DNA from: JAOPZW01 sp963851295
GTDB taxonomy: Bacteria > Actinomycetota > Thermoleophilia > Solirubrobacterales > Solirubrobacteraceae
Reading direction: 5' to 3'
Length of the DNA: 64,000 bases
NCBI GenBank assembly: GCA_963851295.1
Contig: CAWKOS010000001.1
Location: 1,240,001 to 1,304,000, forward strand
Shown here: in pieces, positions 53,512 to 61,645 of the stretch
How the letters are laid out: every line of letters begins with the position of its first letter
How positions within the stretch are numbered: position 1 is the stretch's first letter
Position numbers and translations under genes: made by a program
The notes under the pieces: generated by a model
The model's input: the letters and a program-made list of their open reading frames with translations, nothing else
The model's database searches: none
What the model was told of the DNA's origin: nothing

Positions 53512-54519
53512 TCAGCTCAGCGGTTGAAAGTCGGGCATCAGGGGCTCGATCGCGCACTGCGGCGTGGTCACCGGATCGGTCTGGCAGCCGTAGATCGAGT
53601 TGACGTCGGTCTCGGCCCACGTGATGCCCTGGTCGCGCTCGTGGGCCTGCACGTAGGCCGGCGAGTGCGCGATCAGCGGCGTCGGCGTGCCCGTGTACTG
53701 CGACTGCTGGAAGCGCCGCGTCGTGACGCAGCCGCCGGGGTCGCCGACGCACGAGCGCAGCCAGTAGACGCGACCGTTCTCGAACGACGGCCACCCGATG
53801 ATCGTCGAGGACAGGCCGCCGCCCGGGGTGCTGTCGAGGCGCACGTGGTCGCCGCCGATGGTGTCGACGCGCAGGTCGTAGGCGGGCGCCTCCTCGCTGC
53901 CCTGGTAGCGCCACCCGAAGCCGATGCGGGTGCCGTAGAGCTCGACCTGCAGCGGCGTCGAGCTCCTCGACCCACGCGACCCCCCGGGCTCGCGCGCCGA
54001 CGGCTCGCTGCTGGAGATCGTCTTGACGTAGAGGTAGGGGTTGCCCGGATCCTTGTCGTAGGCGCGGGCGAACGCGAGCTTGCCCTTCCAGTACGACGGC
54101 CAGTACTCCGACCCGTCGCTCGCGTTGGCCTTCGTGTAGCGGACCTCGGTGTTGGTCGCGAGGTCGAGCTTGTAGACGTCGCAGCCCTTCCCCCGCTCGT
54201 AGGCGGGCATCTGCGTCTGGCTCCACGCGGGCTCGATGTGGCAGCGCGAGTAGACGGCGTAGACGCCGCCGGAGCTCGTCGGCCCGAGGTCGACGTCGAA
54301 GGGGACGCCGCGCGAGGCGATCGGCAGGACCTGCACGGGCCCGTCGCCGATGCGCTGCACGAGCCGGTAGCGGCCGCTGCCGTTGGGCTGGCTCCACACG
54401 AGCCGCCCCTGGTAGGCCGCGATCGGCGTCGGCGGGAGCACGCCGGTCACGGGCGTCGCCGCCTGCGCAGTGGCGGCGCCCGCGCAGCAGAGGACGAGCG
54501 CGAGGCGGATCGGCTTCAT
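53512..54519 (-). CDS. Secreted protein of unknown function, beta-propeller-like
   Basis: A 335-residue exported protein: signal peptide 1-21 (MKPIRLALVLCCAGAATAQA), then repeated beta-strand units such as IAAYQGRLVWSQPN, VYAVYSRCHIEPAWSQ, YWPSYWKGKLAFARAY and TIIGWPSFENGRVYWLRS. The recurring (G/N)(R/K)(L/V)xW pattern suggests a beta-propeller. Several cysteines could form disulfides. ATG 54519 is preferred to GTG 54528 because it gives a clean signal peptide. An operator of three half-sites lies 23 bases upstream and is shared with the AI-2E gene. Function unknown. Confidence 0.7.
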   Translation of the reverse strand: MKPIRLALVLCCAGAATAQAATPVTGVLPPTPIAAYQGRLVWSQPNGSGRYRLVQRIGDGPVQVLPIASRGVPFDVDLGPTSSGGVYAVYSRCHIEPAWSQTQMPAYERGKGCDVYKLDLATNTEVRYTKANASDGSEYWPSYWKGKLAFARAYDKDPGNPYLYVKTISSSEPSAREPGGSRGSRSSTPLQVELYGTRIGFGWRYQGSEEAPAYDLRVDTIGGDHVRLDSTPGGGLSSTIIGWPSFENGRVYWLRSCVGDPGGCVTTRRFQQSQYTGTPTPLIAHSPAYVQAHERDQGITWAETDVNSIYGCQTDPVTTPQCAIEPLMPDFQPLS

Positions 54520-54542
54520 CGCCCCCACGCTAGGCGCGCCGT

Positions 54543-54574
54543 GGGTGACCGAGGATCACCCGCGTGGGGTGATC
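54543..54574 (-). promoter_or_regulatory. Three-half-site operator, copy B
   Basis: On the minus strand TCACCC (54572-54567), five bases, GGGTGA (54561-54556), seven bases, TCACCC (54548-54543). The central part reads GATCACCC-GCGTG-GGGTGATC on the plus strand, an 8+5+8 palindrome. The last half-site ends 23 bases before ATG 54519. Spacing and half-sites are identical to copy A. Confidence 0.65.
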
Positions 54575-54620
54575 GCCGCGCGAGCCGGCGCACGGCCGGC
54601 TGATCCAGATCACACAAAGT

Positions 54621-54661
54621 ACCGCCGGTCTCTTGACAAGAGACCGGCGGTCTGCTGTACT
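54621..54661 (+). promoter_or_regulatory. Promoter of the MFS pump with large overlapping palindrome
   Basis: TTGACA (54633-54638), 17 bases and TGTACT (54656-54661) form a near-consensus promoter. A perfect inverted repeat, ACCGCCGGTCTCTTG (54621-54635), one base, CAAGAGACCGGCGGT (54637-54651), covers the -35 and spacer. It contains AGACC-GGC-GGTCT (54641-54653). TetR binding here would block RNA polymerase. Confidence 0.75.
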
Positions 54662-54672
54662 CGCCGTGCAAC

Positions 54673-54685
54673 AGACCGCTGGTCT
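54673..54685. promoter_or_regulatory. TetR-type operator AGACC-GCT-GGTCT
   Basis: A second copy of the AGACC-N3-GGTCT element lies between the -10 box and the AAGGAG site of the MFS gene. With the copies at 54641 and 56174 it defines the likely recognition sequence of the downstream TetR regulator. Confidence 0.65.
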
Positions 54686-54704
54686 CTAAATCAAGGAGCC
54701 TCTC

Positions 54705-56171
54705 ATGCCCGCCGCCCCCGACACGCAGAGCCGACTTCGCTGGTTCGTCCTGGCGCTGATCGGCGTGGCCCAGCTGATGGTCGTCCTCGACGCGACGATC
54801 GTGAACATCGCCCTCCCCTCCGCCCAGGCCGATCTGGGCTTCTCCGACGGCGCGCGCCAGTGGATCATCACCGCGTACGCCCTGTCCTTCGGCAGCCTCC
54901 TGCTCGTCGGCGGTCGACTCGGCGACCTCCTCGGCCGCAAGCGCGTCTTCGTCATCGGCCTCACGGGGTTCGCGGCGGCATCCGCCCTGGGCGGCTTTGC
55001 CCCGGGCTTCGGTGTCCTCGTCGGCGCCCGGGCCCTCCAGGGCGCCTTCGCCGCACTCCTCGCGCCCGCGGCGCTGAGCATCCTCACCACGACCTTCACG
55101 ATCCCCGAGGAGCGCAACCGCGCGTTCGGCGTCTTCGGCACGATCGCCGCCTCCGGCGCTGCGGTCGGCCTCATCCTCGGCGGGGCCCTGACCCAGTACC
55201 TCGACTGGCGCTGGTCGATGTTCATCAACGTCCTGCTCGCCGTCCCCGCCGCGCTGGCAGCGCTGCGCCTCCTCGCCCGCGACGTGCCGGCGCCCTCCGG
55301 AGCGCGGATCGACGTGGCAGGCACCGTGACCGCCTCCGCCGGCCTGTTCGCGCTCGTGTTCGGCTTCTCGAACGCGGAGACGCACGGCTGGGCCGCGCCC
55401 GTCACCGTCGCCGCCATCGCCGCCGGCGTCGCCCTGCTGGGCGCCTTCGTGGCCGTCGAGCGCCGGGTCGCCAACCCGTTGCTGCCGCTGCGCGTCGTCG
55501 CCGACCGCAACCGCAGCGCCGGCTACCTCGCGGTGGCCGCGGTCGGCGCCGGCCTGTTCGGCGTCTTCCTGTTCCTCACGTACTACATGCAGCAGACCCT
55601 GGGCTTCTCGCCGCTGACCACCGGCCTGGCCTTCATGCCGATGATGGCCGTGATCATCCCCGTCGGGGGGATCGCCCAGACCCGCCTGATGCCGCGCTAC
55701 GGCGCCCGTCCGCTGGTGACGACCGGGATGCTGCTGAGCGCCGCCGCGATGGTCATGTTCACCGGCGTGGGCGTGGACTCCCGCTACGTGGCCGACATCC
55801 TCCCGGGCCTGCTCGTCATGGGGCTCGGCCTGGGCCTGGTCTTCGCGCCGGCGATGAGCATCGCGACGCTGGGCGTCGACCGCGCCGACGCAGGCGTGGC
55901 CTCGGCGCTGGTCAACACCGGTCAGCAGATCGGCGGCTCGATCGGCACCGCGCTGCTGAGCACCCTGGCCGCGAGCGCGGCGAGCAGCTTCGCCTCCGGC
56001 TCGCGTCCGTCCGCGGACCTCGTGCAGGCCGCCGCGGTCCACGGCTACACCACGGCGTTCCTCTGGTCGGCCGCGATCTTCGCGATCGGCGGTCTGGTCT
56101 CGTGGGCGCTGCTCTCCCGCGGCGCGCCCGAGGTCGAGGCGGAGGCCGCGGAGCTGGTCTTCGCCCACTGA
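54705..56171 (+). CDS. MFS drug exporter (DHA2/EmrB-QacA group)
   Basis: A 488-residue, 14-helix exporter. Helix 1 has VVLDATIVNIALPSAQADLG (motif D1), motif A is GGRLGDLLGRKRVFVIG, and motif C-like GLILGGALTQYLDWRW is present. It should extrude drugs or metabolites using the proton gradient. AAGGAG lies before ATG 54705. The promoter carries several AGACC-N3-GGTCY palindromes, and the TetR gene begins 34 bases after its stop, so this is a self-contained regulated efflux unit. The substrate is unknown. Confidence 0.92.
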   Translation: MPAAPDTQSRLRWFVLALIGVAQLMVVLDATIVNIALPSAQADLGFSDGARQWIITAYALSFGSLLLVGGRLGDLLGRKRVFVIGLTGFAAASALGGFAPGFGVLVGARALQGAFAALLAPAALSILTTTFTIPEERNRAFGVFGTIAASGAAVGLILGGALTQYLDWRWSMFINVLLAVPAALAALRLLARDVPAPSGARIDVAGTVTASAGLFALVFGFSNAETHGWAAPVTVAAIAAGVALLGAFVAVERRVANPLLPLRVVADRNRSAGYLAVAAVGAGLFGVFLFLTYYMQQTLGFSPLTTGLAFMPMMAVIIPVGGIAQTRLMPRYGARPLVTTGMLLSAAAMVMFTGVGVDSRYVADILPGLLVMGLGLGLVFAPAMSIATLGVDRADAGVASALVNTGQQIGGSIGTALLSTLAASAASSFASGSRPSADLVQAAAVHGYTTAFLWSAAIFAIGGLVSWALLSRGAPEVEAEAAELVFAH

Positions 56172-56173
56172 AA

Positions 56174-56186
56174 AGACCATCGGTCC
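56174..56186. promoter_or_regulatory. TetR-type operator AGACC-ATC-GGTCC before tetR
   Basis: One mismatch from AGACC-N3-GGTCT. It lies just upstream of TAGGAT (56194-56199), the likely -10 of the TetR gene, so the regulator probably controls itself as well as the pump. Confidence 0.6.
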
Positions 56187-56205
56187 CTTAGGGTAGGATC
56201 AGAAC

Positions 56206-56880
56206 ATGGACACGACGTTCCGGCGGGCCCGCAGCGACGAGCAGCGGGCCATCCGCCGCCAGACGATCCTCGACACCGCCGCGGCGATGCTCGAGGAGAT
56301 GCCCGTCGCGGAGCTGTCGCTCAACGAGCTCAGCCGCCGCGTCGGCCTGGCCAAGTCCAACGTCCTGCGCTACTTCGACTCCCGCGAGGCGGTGCTCCTC
56401 GACCTCCTCGACTCGCTGACGCGCGCGTGGCTCGAGCAGCTCTCCGGGGAGCTTCCCTCGGCGGTCAGCGCGCGGGCGGGCTTCGAGCGGCGCGCCGAGC
56501 AGCTGGCCGGCGCGCTCGCCCGGTCGCTCGCCGAGCGCCCCGTGCTCTGCGACCTGCTCAGCGCGCAGGCGGCGGTGCTCGAGCACAACGTGTCGTCGGA
56601 CTCGATCGCGAGCTTCAAGCGCGGCGGCGTCGCGCACGCCACCACGCTCGTCGGCCTCATCCGTCAGGCGCTCCCCGAGCTGTCCGAGGACCAGGCCTGG
56701 CGCCTGGTCCTCGCCGCCGTTCTGCTGACCTCGTCGCTCTGGGCGCACGCGACGCCCCCGCAGGCCGTCCTCGACGCCTACGAGCAGATCCCCGAGCTGA
56801 GCTCGATGCGCGTGGACTTCGCCCCCGGGCTCGAGGACTTCCTCGCCACGATGGCGATCGGGCTCCACGCGCGCCGGTAA
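56206..56880 (+). CDS. TetR-family repressor of the adjacent MFS exporter
   Basis: A 224-residue TetR protein. The N-terminal helix-turn-helix reads TILDTAAAMLEEMPVAELSL then NELSRRVGLAKSNVLRYFDS; the rest is a helical ligand-binding and dimerisation domain. It likely represses the MFS gene and itself through AGACC-N3-GGTCY sites and is released by a pump substrate. TAGGAT lies six bases before ATG 56206, pointing to a leaderless mRNA. Confidence 0.92.
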   Translation: MDTTFRRARSDEQRAIRRQTILDTAAAMLEEMPVAELSLNELSRRVGLAKSNVLRYFDSREAVLLDLLDSLTRAWLEQLSGELPSAVSARAGFERRAEQLAGALARSLAERPVLCDLLSAQAAVLEHNVSSDSIASFKRGGVAHATTLVGLIRQALPELSEDQAWRLVLAAVLLTSSLWAHATPPQAVLDAYEQIPELSSMRVDFAPGLEDFLATMAIGLHARR

Positions 56881-56954
56881 CCAACCGTTCGCGAGATACG
56901 GCTCATCCGACGAGGTAGGTCACTCCATCCCGCGTCCCGAGGGCACAAAGCCGA

Positions 56955-57044
56955 CGGAGAGGGAGGGATTCGAACCCTCGAACGAGGTTGACCCCCGTTA
57001 CGCGATTTCCAGTCGCGCCCGTTCAACCGCTCCGGCACCTCTCC
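56955..57044 (-). tRNA. tRNA-Ser (anticodon GGA)
   Basis: A 90-nt class II tRNA on the minus strand: acceptor GGAGAGG paired with CCTCTCC, D-arm containing GCCGGAGCGGTTGAACGGGC, anticodon arm CGCGA-CTGGAAA-TCGCG with GGA at 34-36, a long variable arm, and T-arm GAGGG-TTCGAAT-CCCTC. Discriminator G, as expected for serine. CCA not encoded. Confidence 0.95.
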
Positions 57045-57066
57045 GAGCGCCTGGAAGGGTAGCCGC

Positions 57067-58287
57067 TCAGAGCTGCCAGGCGCCGTCGCGCAGGACCGGC
57101 ACGTCCTCGCCCGCGGCGGTGATCCCGGTGACCGCCACGTCGTCGCCGCCGATCATGAAGTCGACGTGGATCGAGGAGTGGTTGAGGCGCTCGTGATCCT
57201 CCTCGCCGGCGGTGAAGCGATAGCTCTCGCCGAGGGCGATGTGGGAGGCGGCGTTCTCGTCGAGGAGGGTGTCGAAGAAGACCGTCTCGAGCTTGCCGAT
57301 GCGACCGTCGCCGTCGACGAGCGCGACCTCGCCCAGGCGCGTGGCGCCCTCGTCGCGGGCGGCGTAGCCGCGCAGGACCTCGGCGCCCTCGTCGGCGTCG
57401 ATGCGCACGGCCCGGCCGTCGCGGAACTCGACCTCGAGCCCGCTGACGATCGAGCCGGCGATGACGAGCGGCTTGGTCGCGCGCACGACGCCGTCGGTCC
57501 GCTGCGGGTCGGGGGCGCCGAAGATCTCCTCCGAGGGGAGGTTGGGCATGTGCACGATCCCGTCGACGGTCTCGAAGCGCGCCGCCATGAAGCGCGTCGT
57601 GGGCAGCAGCCCGACGGTGAGGTTCGTCCCTGGGCCCTCGAAGCGCAACGCGTCGAAGCGCCGCCCGGTCAGGCGCTCGGCGGTGGCCTCGAGGAAGTCG
57701 GCGCGCTCGTGCCAGGCGGCCACGGGATCGGCTTCGTCGAGCCGGCAGACGTGGAGGACCTGCTGCGAGAGCCGCGCCAGCGCCTCGTCGTCGGACAGCC
57801 CCGGGTGCACGCGGCGCGCCCAGCCCGCGGTCGGGTAGGGCACGATGGTCCAGTTCGTCGTGCGCTCGTTGACCACGATGCCGGCCTCGCGGACGAACGG
57901 GAGCTGGTCGCGCCCGGCGCGCCGGGGATCGAGGTCGTCGAGCAGCCCGGGCGTCGCCGGCCCGGCGAGCGCCACGCGCGCGCAGCGCAGGCGGCCGAGC
58001 TCGAGGATCCGTTGCCCGTACCACGGCGGGACGTAGTCGAGCGAGTCCTCCGGGGCCTCGAGCAGCCGCGCGCGCTTGACGTGCATGTCGAAGTACTGGA
58101 CGTCGACGAAGCGCGCGCCATGCTGGTAGGCCTTGGAGGCGAGCGCGCGCACCATCGCCTCCTTGCCGAGCTCGGCGCCGATCGCGACCACCTGGCCGGG
58201 CTGGACGTTGGCGGCGAACCCGATCGTGAGGTCGGCGAAGCGCTCGAGGGTGTCCTGATCGAACGCGACGCCCGCAGTGGTGGTCAT
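57067..58287 (-). CDS. M29-family aminopeptidase
   Basis: A 406-residue metallo-aminopeptidase of the thermophilic AmpS/AmpT type. Landmarks are RFEGPGTNLTVGLL, the metal-binding Glu region HMPNLPSEEIFGAPD, GLEVEFRDGR, Glu/His clusters in LGEVALVDGDG and C-terminal NHSSIHVDFMIGG with the conserved His and Asp. It removes N-terminal residues from peptides with two metal ions. ATG 58287 fits both the family start and a TACCGT box eight bases upstream. Confidence 0.9.
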   Translation of the reverse strand: MTTTAGVAFDQDTLERFADLTIGFAANVQPGQVVAIGAELGKEAMVRALASKAYQHGARFVDVQYFDMHVKRARLLEAPEDSLDYVPPWYGQRILELGRLRCARVALAGPATPGLLDDLDPRRAGRDQLPFVREAGIVVNERTTNWTIVPYPTAGWARRVHPGLSDDEALARLSQQVLHVCRLDEADPVAAWHERADFLEATAERLTGRRFDALRFEGPGTNLTVGLLPTTRFMAARFETVDGIVHMPNLPSEEIFGAPDPQRTDGVVRATKPLVIAGSIVSGLEVEFRDGRAVRIDADEGAEVLRGYAARDEGATRLGEVALVDGDGRIGKLETVFFDTLLDENAASHIALGESYRFTAGEEDHERLNHSSIHVDFMIGGDDVAVTGITAAGEDVPVLRDGAWQL

Positions 58288-58330
58288 GGACGGGCACGGT
58301 ACCGAGCGCGCGCCCGCCGGCAGCCGCTCG

Positions 58331-58666
58331 TCAGGCGTCGTCGACGAGCCGCAGGACGCTCTCGACGCCGGCGATCGCGAAGATCCGCGCGATCGGGCCG
58401 TCGGGCAGCGGCCGGACGACCGAGAAGGCCGGCGCCCCGGCCTCCGCGCGCGCGTGCGCCGAGACGAGCGTCCGCAGCCCGCTGGAGTCCATGAACGCGA
58501 GCTCGCGCAGGTCGACGACGACCTCGCGGCCGGCCTCCTGCAGCTCGCCGAGGACCTCGTCGAGGTCCGGGGCGGTGGCCAGGTCGAGCTCGCCCCGCAC
58601 GAGGACGACGGCGCGGCCATCGCGTTCGCTGGTGGAGATCGAGAATCCGGTCGGGTCGAACGCCAT
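58331..58666 (-). CDS. STAS-domain anti-sigma factor antagonist
   Basis: A 111-residue single STAS domain: RAVVLVRGELDLATAPDLDE, EVVVDLRELAFMDSSGLRTL. The Ser in MDSSGL is the phosphorylation site of SpoIIAA/RsbV-type proteins. It would bind an anti-sigma kinase when dephosphorylated. No kinase or sigma gene lies beside it. A PP2C phosphatase at 440-2164 could act on it, but this is only a possibility. Confidence 0.88.
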   Translation of the reverse strand: MAFDPTGFSISTSERDGRAVVLVRGELDLATAPDLDEVLGELQEAGREVVVDLRELAFMDSSGLRTLVSAHARAEAGAPAFSVVRPLPDGPIARIFAIAGVESVLRLVDDA

Positions 58667-58681
58667 GCGGCGAGGCAGACT

Positions 58682-59041
58682 CTATTCGGAGCCGGCCTCG
58701 TCGCGCTGGAGTCGGTCGAGCGCGTCCTCGAGGGCGTCGAGTTGTGCGCGGGCCTGGGCGACGTGGGCCTCGAGCTCGCCCGCGGCGGCGAGCAGGCGCG
58801 CGGGGGCGCCAGCCTCGTGGATGGGAGGCGCCGGCGGAGCGGGCGGCTCGGGAGGCGCCGGCGGCGCGGGCGCGGGCGGCGCCGGCGCCTCGACGACCGG
58901 CGCGGGCGGCGCCTCGCCGGGGCCTGGCAGCGACGCGGCGTGGGCCGCGGCGGCGGCGGCCTGGGCGGCGGCGGCCGCGGCCTCGGCCGCGCGCAGGACG
59001 GCGTCGGCGCGCTCGGCGGGCGTGTGGGCGTCGGGGCTCAC
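58682..59041 (-). CDS. Ala/Pro-rich protein with terminal coiled coil, unknown
   Basis: A 119-residue low-complexity protein: an Ala-rich helix (ERADAVLRAAEAAAAAAQAA), a Pro-rich linker (APAPPAPPEPPAPPAPP) and a C-terminal coiled-coil-like helix (ARAQLDALEDALDRLQRDE). No family recognised; it may be a structural or scaffold protein. GTG 59041 is chosen because TAGCAT lies seven bases upstream; ATG 59074 would run across the divergent micro-ORF. Confidence 0.55.
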   Translation of the reverse strand: MSPDAHTPAERADAVLRAAEAAAAAAQAAAAAAHAASLPGPGEAPPAPVVEAPAPPAPAPPAPPEPPAPPAPPIHEAGAPARLLAAAGELEAHVAQARAQLDALEDALDRLQRDEAGSE

Positions 59042-59048
59042 GGAGGCG

Positions 59049-59058
59049 ATGCTAGCTT
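59049..59058. promoter_or_regulatory. Overlapping -10 boxes of two divergent leaderless genes
   Basis: Minus strand TAGCAT (59054-59049) lies seven bases from GTG 59041; plus strand TAGCTT (59053-59058) lies six bases from ATG 59065. The two boxes share the TA at 59053-59054. Confidence 0.5.
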
Positions 59059-59064
59059 GGCCAC

Positions 59065-59151
59065 ATGTCGCCATTCTGGATCTGGACGCAGGCGCTGATC
59101 TGCGTCTTCGTCCTTGCGAGCATCGTCATCGCGATCGTGAAGCTCGCCTAG
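59065..59151 (+). CDS. 28-residue single-helix membrane peptide
   Basis: ATG 59065 to TAG 59149-59151 encodes a peptide starting MSPFWIWTQALICVFVLASI and ending VIAIVKLA: an aromatic-rich start, one membrane helix of about 20 residues and a final Lys. A TAGCTT box six bases upstream suggests a leaderless transcript. Its stop codon TAG forms part of the TAGACT box of the next gene. Too short for routine gene callers. Function unknown, perhaps a small subunit or regulator of a membrane complex. Confidence 0.55.
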   Translation: MSPFWIWTQALICVFVLASIVIAIVKLA

Positions 59152-59162
59152 ACTGCCGCGGC

Positions 59163-59606
59163 ATGTTCGCCTCGATCGTCGTGGGGACGGACGGATCGCA
59201 GACCGCGCGCGAGGCCGTGCGCCAGGCGATCGAGCTCGCGCGCCGACACGACGCGCGCCTGGACATCGTCAGCGCCTACGAGCCGGTGCCGGCGGCGCGG
59301 CTGCGCGAGGAGGCCCAGCAGGTCCCGGGCGACCTGGAGTGGATGGTCAACCCGCGCGAGGACGTCGACGCGACGCTGCGCGACGCGGCCGAGGAGGCCG
59401 AGACCGCCGGCGTGCCGGCCGAGATCTACGCCCGCCAGGGCGACCCGGCCGACGCCATCCTCGACGTGGCCGAAGAGCGCGGCGCCGACCTGATCGTGGT
59501 CGGCAACAAGGGGATGACCGGCGCCAAGCGCTTCCTGCTGGGCTCGGTGCCGAACAAGGTCAGCCACCACGCGCCCTGCAGCGTGCTGATCATCCGGACG
59601 TCGTAG
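59163..59606 (+). CDS. Universal stress protein (UspA family, ATP-binding type)
   Basis: A 147-residue single USP domain: start IVVGTDGSQTAREAVRQAIE and ATP loop VVGNKGMTGAKRFLLGSVPN (G-2x-G-9x-G-S), so ATP binding is expected. These proteins are induced by stress and act in survival, often as dimers. TAGACT lies eight bases upstream of ATG 59163. It overlaps the convergent subtilase gene by 17 bases. Confidence 0.93.
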   Translation: MFASIVVGTDGSQTAREAVRQAIELARRHDARLDIVSAYEPVPAARLREEAQQVPGDLEWMVNPREDVDATLRDAAEEAETAGVPAEIYARQGDPADAILDVAEERGADLIVVGNKGMTGAKRFLLGSVPNKVSHHAPCSVLIIRTS

Positions 59607-60990
59607 GCGTCTTCGCACCGCGCAGCGCGGCGGCGGCGTCGACGAGCCCGGCGCCGTAGTAGCGCGACCGCGCCCCCGGGCCGAGGTCGCGCGCCGTGGA
59701 GGTCAGGCGCCGCTGGACGTCGCCCGGCGTCGGGTGCGCGCCCAGCGCCTTCGCCCCCAGGAGCAGCGCGACGATGGCGGTCACGTGCGGAGCGGCCATC
59801 GACGTCCCGGCCAGCCCCTCGCGCCCCGCGCTGTCGCGGATGAGGCGAAAGCTGCCGACCGTCGGGCGCTTGAAGGAGACCTGCAGGACGTTGCGCCCCC
59901 GCGGTCCGTCGGGCGTGCAGTGCGGGTCGCCGGCGAGCTCGGCGTCCGTGCCGCCGCCGGGCGCCACGAGGTCGACGCCGTGGCCGAAGTTCGAGTACTC
60001 GCCCAGGCAGCCGTGCTCCGTGCTCCCGCCGACGTAGAGGATGTCCGAGCCCAGGCGGCTCGAGGGCACCTCCGGGCTGGCCAGGTTGCCGGCGGCGGCG
60101 ACGACCACGACGTCGTGGGCGGCCGCGTACTGGACGGCGTCGCGGATCTGCGGGTCGACGGTCATCGACTGCGGGGCGCCGGTGATCGCGTCGAGCAGCT
60201 CGATCGAGACGTTGATGACGTCGGCCCCGTGGTCGACCGCCCAGCGCATGCCGCGCGCGATCGGCCCCGCCTGCCCGGCGCCCGCGCTGTCGAGCACGCG
60301 CACGGGCATGACCTTGGCGCCGTAGGCGATCCCCACCATGCCGTACTCGTTGTTGGGCGTGGCGATGATCGTCGAGGCGACGAAGGTGCCGTGGCCGTGG
60401 CGGTCGTTGGGGTAGGGGTCGTTGGCGACGAAGTCCCAGCCGTGGACGACGTGCTGGGGCGAGATGTCGGGCGAGCGCTTGAAGGGCGCGCGGTCGGAGT
60501 AGGCCAGCCCGGTGTCGAGGACGGCGACGGTCACGCCGGCGCCGGGGGCACCCCCGGCGGCGCGCGCCAGCGGCCAGGCGTCGGGCGCGTCGACCCCGAA
60601 GGGGCCGGTCAGGTCCCACTGGGCCTGCGCCCAGCCGCCCGCGGCCGCGGCCGAGCGGCCCGCCAGGCCGGTGTCGTCGGGCGCCGCGTCGGCGACGCGC
60701 GCGACGAGGCGCGGGCCGGCGGCCGCGACCGAGCGGTGGCGGCGCAGCGCGGAGAGCGTCGGGGCGACGGCGTCGGCGTCGGCGGCCTGCACGACGACGC
60801 GATGACCAGGCGCCGAGCCCACCACACGGCCGCCCGCCGAGGCGACGGCGGCGCGCAGCGCCGACGCGCCCTCGCCGGCAGTCGGGCGCACGACGATCTG
60901 CGAGGCGGGATCGGCGGCGCGCGCCGAGCTCGCGAGGAGTCCCGCGAGGACGACAGCCAGCAGAGGTGTGAGGCGCAGAGAGCTCGACAT
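59590..60990 (-). CDS. Secreted subtilisin-like serine protease (S8)
   Basis: A 466-residue exported protease: signal peptide 1-25 (ending ARA-AD), an inhibitor-like propeptide (about 30-105), and the subtilase domain with D159 (VAVLDTGLAYS), H200 (RHGHGTFVAS), oxyanion Asn in AAAGNLASPE and S397 (LAGTSMAAPHVTA). The triad is complete. ATG 60990 gives the cleanest signal peptide; ATG 61005 would add five residues. It probably degrades extracellular protein and is autoprocessed. Confidence 0.9.
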   Translation of the reverse strand: MSSSLRLTPLLAVVLAGLLASSARAADPASQIVVRPTAGEGASALRAAVASAGGRVVGSAPGHRVVVQAADADAVAPTLSALRRHRSVAAAGPRLVARVADAAPDDTGLAGRSAAAAGGWAQAQWDLTGPFGVDAPDAWPLARAAGGAPGAGVTVAVLDTGLAYSDRAPFKRSPDISPQHVVHGWDFVANDPYPNDRHGHGTFVASTIIATPNNEYGMVGIAYGAKVMPVRVLDSAGAGQAGPIARGMRWAVDHGADVINVSIELLDAITGAPQSMTVDPQIRDAVQYAAAHDVVVVAAAGNLASPEVPSSRLGSDILYVGGSTEHGCLGEYSNFGHGVDLVAPGGGTDAELAGDPHCTPDGPRGRNVLQVSFKRPTVGSFRLIRDSAGREGLAGTSMAAPHVTAIVALLLGAKALGAHPTPGDVQRRLTSTARDLGPGARSRYYGAGLVDAAAALRGAKTPTTSG

Positions 60991-61097
60991 CGCGCGGGGC
61001 CACATTGCAAACCCCGCACCTACGCCCAAAGTTACGCGCGAGCCCGACGGCGGGTTGCCACCCAGGGTAACGCGCCGCCGCGCATCCTCCACGGGGC

Positions 61098-61580
61098 ATG
61101 ATGGGGGTCGTGTCGCCGCCCTCGCGCTTCTTCCCACGCGACGAATGGTTCATGCGCCTGTCCATTCGCGAGGCTGAGCGGGCGCTCGAGCATGATGACG
61201 TCCCCATCGGAGCGGTCGTGGTCCACGACGGCGAGGTGGTCGGCGCCGGCCACAACGAACGCGAGCTGCGCCAGGACCCGACGGCGCACGCCGAGATCCT
61301 CGCTCTGCGCCAGGCCGCGACGGCGCTCGGCTCCTGGCGCGTGCTCGAGAGCGTGCTCTACGTGACGCTCGAGCCCTGCGCGATGTGCGCGGGCGCGATC
61401 GTCCTCGCGCGCGTGCCGCGCGTCGTCTTCGGGACGACCGACCCGAAGGCGGGCGCCGCCGGCAGCGTGCTCGACGTGCTCGCGCAGCCGCGCCTGAACC
61501 ACCGCCCCGAGGTCGCCGGAGGGCTGTTGGCGGCCGAGTGCGCGGCCCTCCTGACCGACTTCTTCGGCCCGCGCCGATAG
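61098..61580 (+). CDS. tadA: tRNA-specific adenosine deaminase
   Basis: A 160-residue deaminase with the zinc/catalytic motif HAE (H64, E66 in PTAHAEILAL) and PCAMC (C94, C97 in LEPCAMCAGAI). The segment DEWFMRLSIREAERALEHDD matches the family start, which supports beginning upstream of it. It converts A34 to inosine in tRNA-Arg(ACG). ATG 61098 or GTG 61110 could be used. Confidence 0.93.
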   Translation: MMGVVSPPSRFFPRDEWFMRLSIREAERALEHDDVPIGAVVVHDGEVVGAGHNERELRQDPTAHAEILALRQAATALGSWRVLESVLYVTLEPCAMCAGAIVLARVPRVVFGTTDPKAGAAGSVLDVLAQPRLNHRPEVAGGLLAAECAALLTDFFGPRR

Positions 61581-61645
61581 CGGTTGGCGGACATCGGCGG
61601 ACGAATGTCCTACACCCGGGGCCACTTCTGGCCGATTACCTGTCC

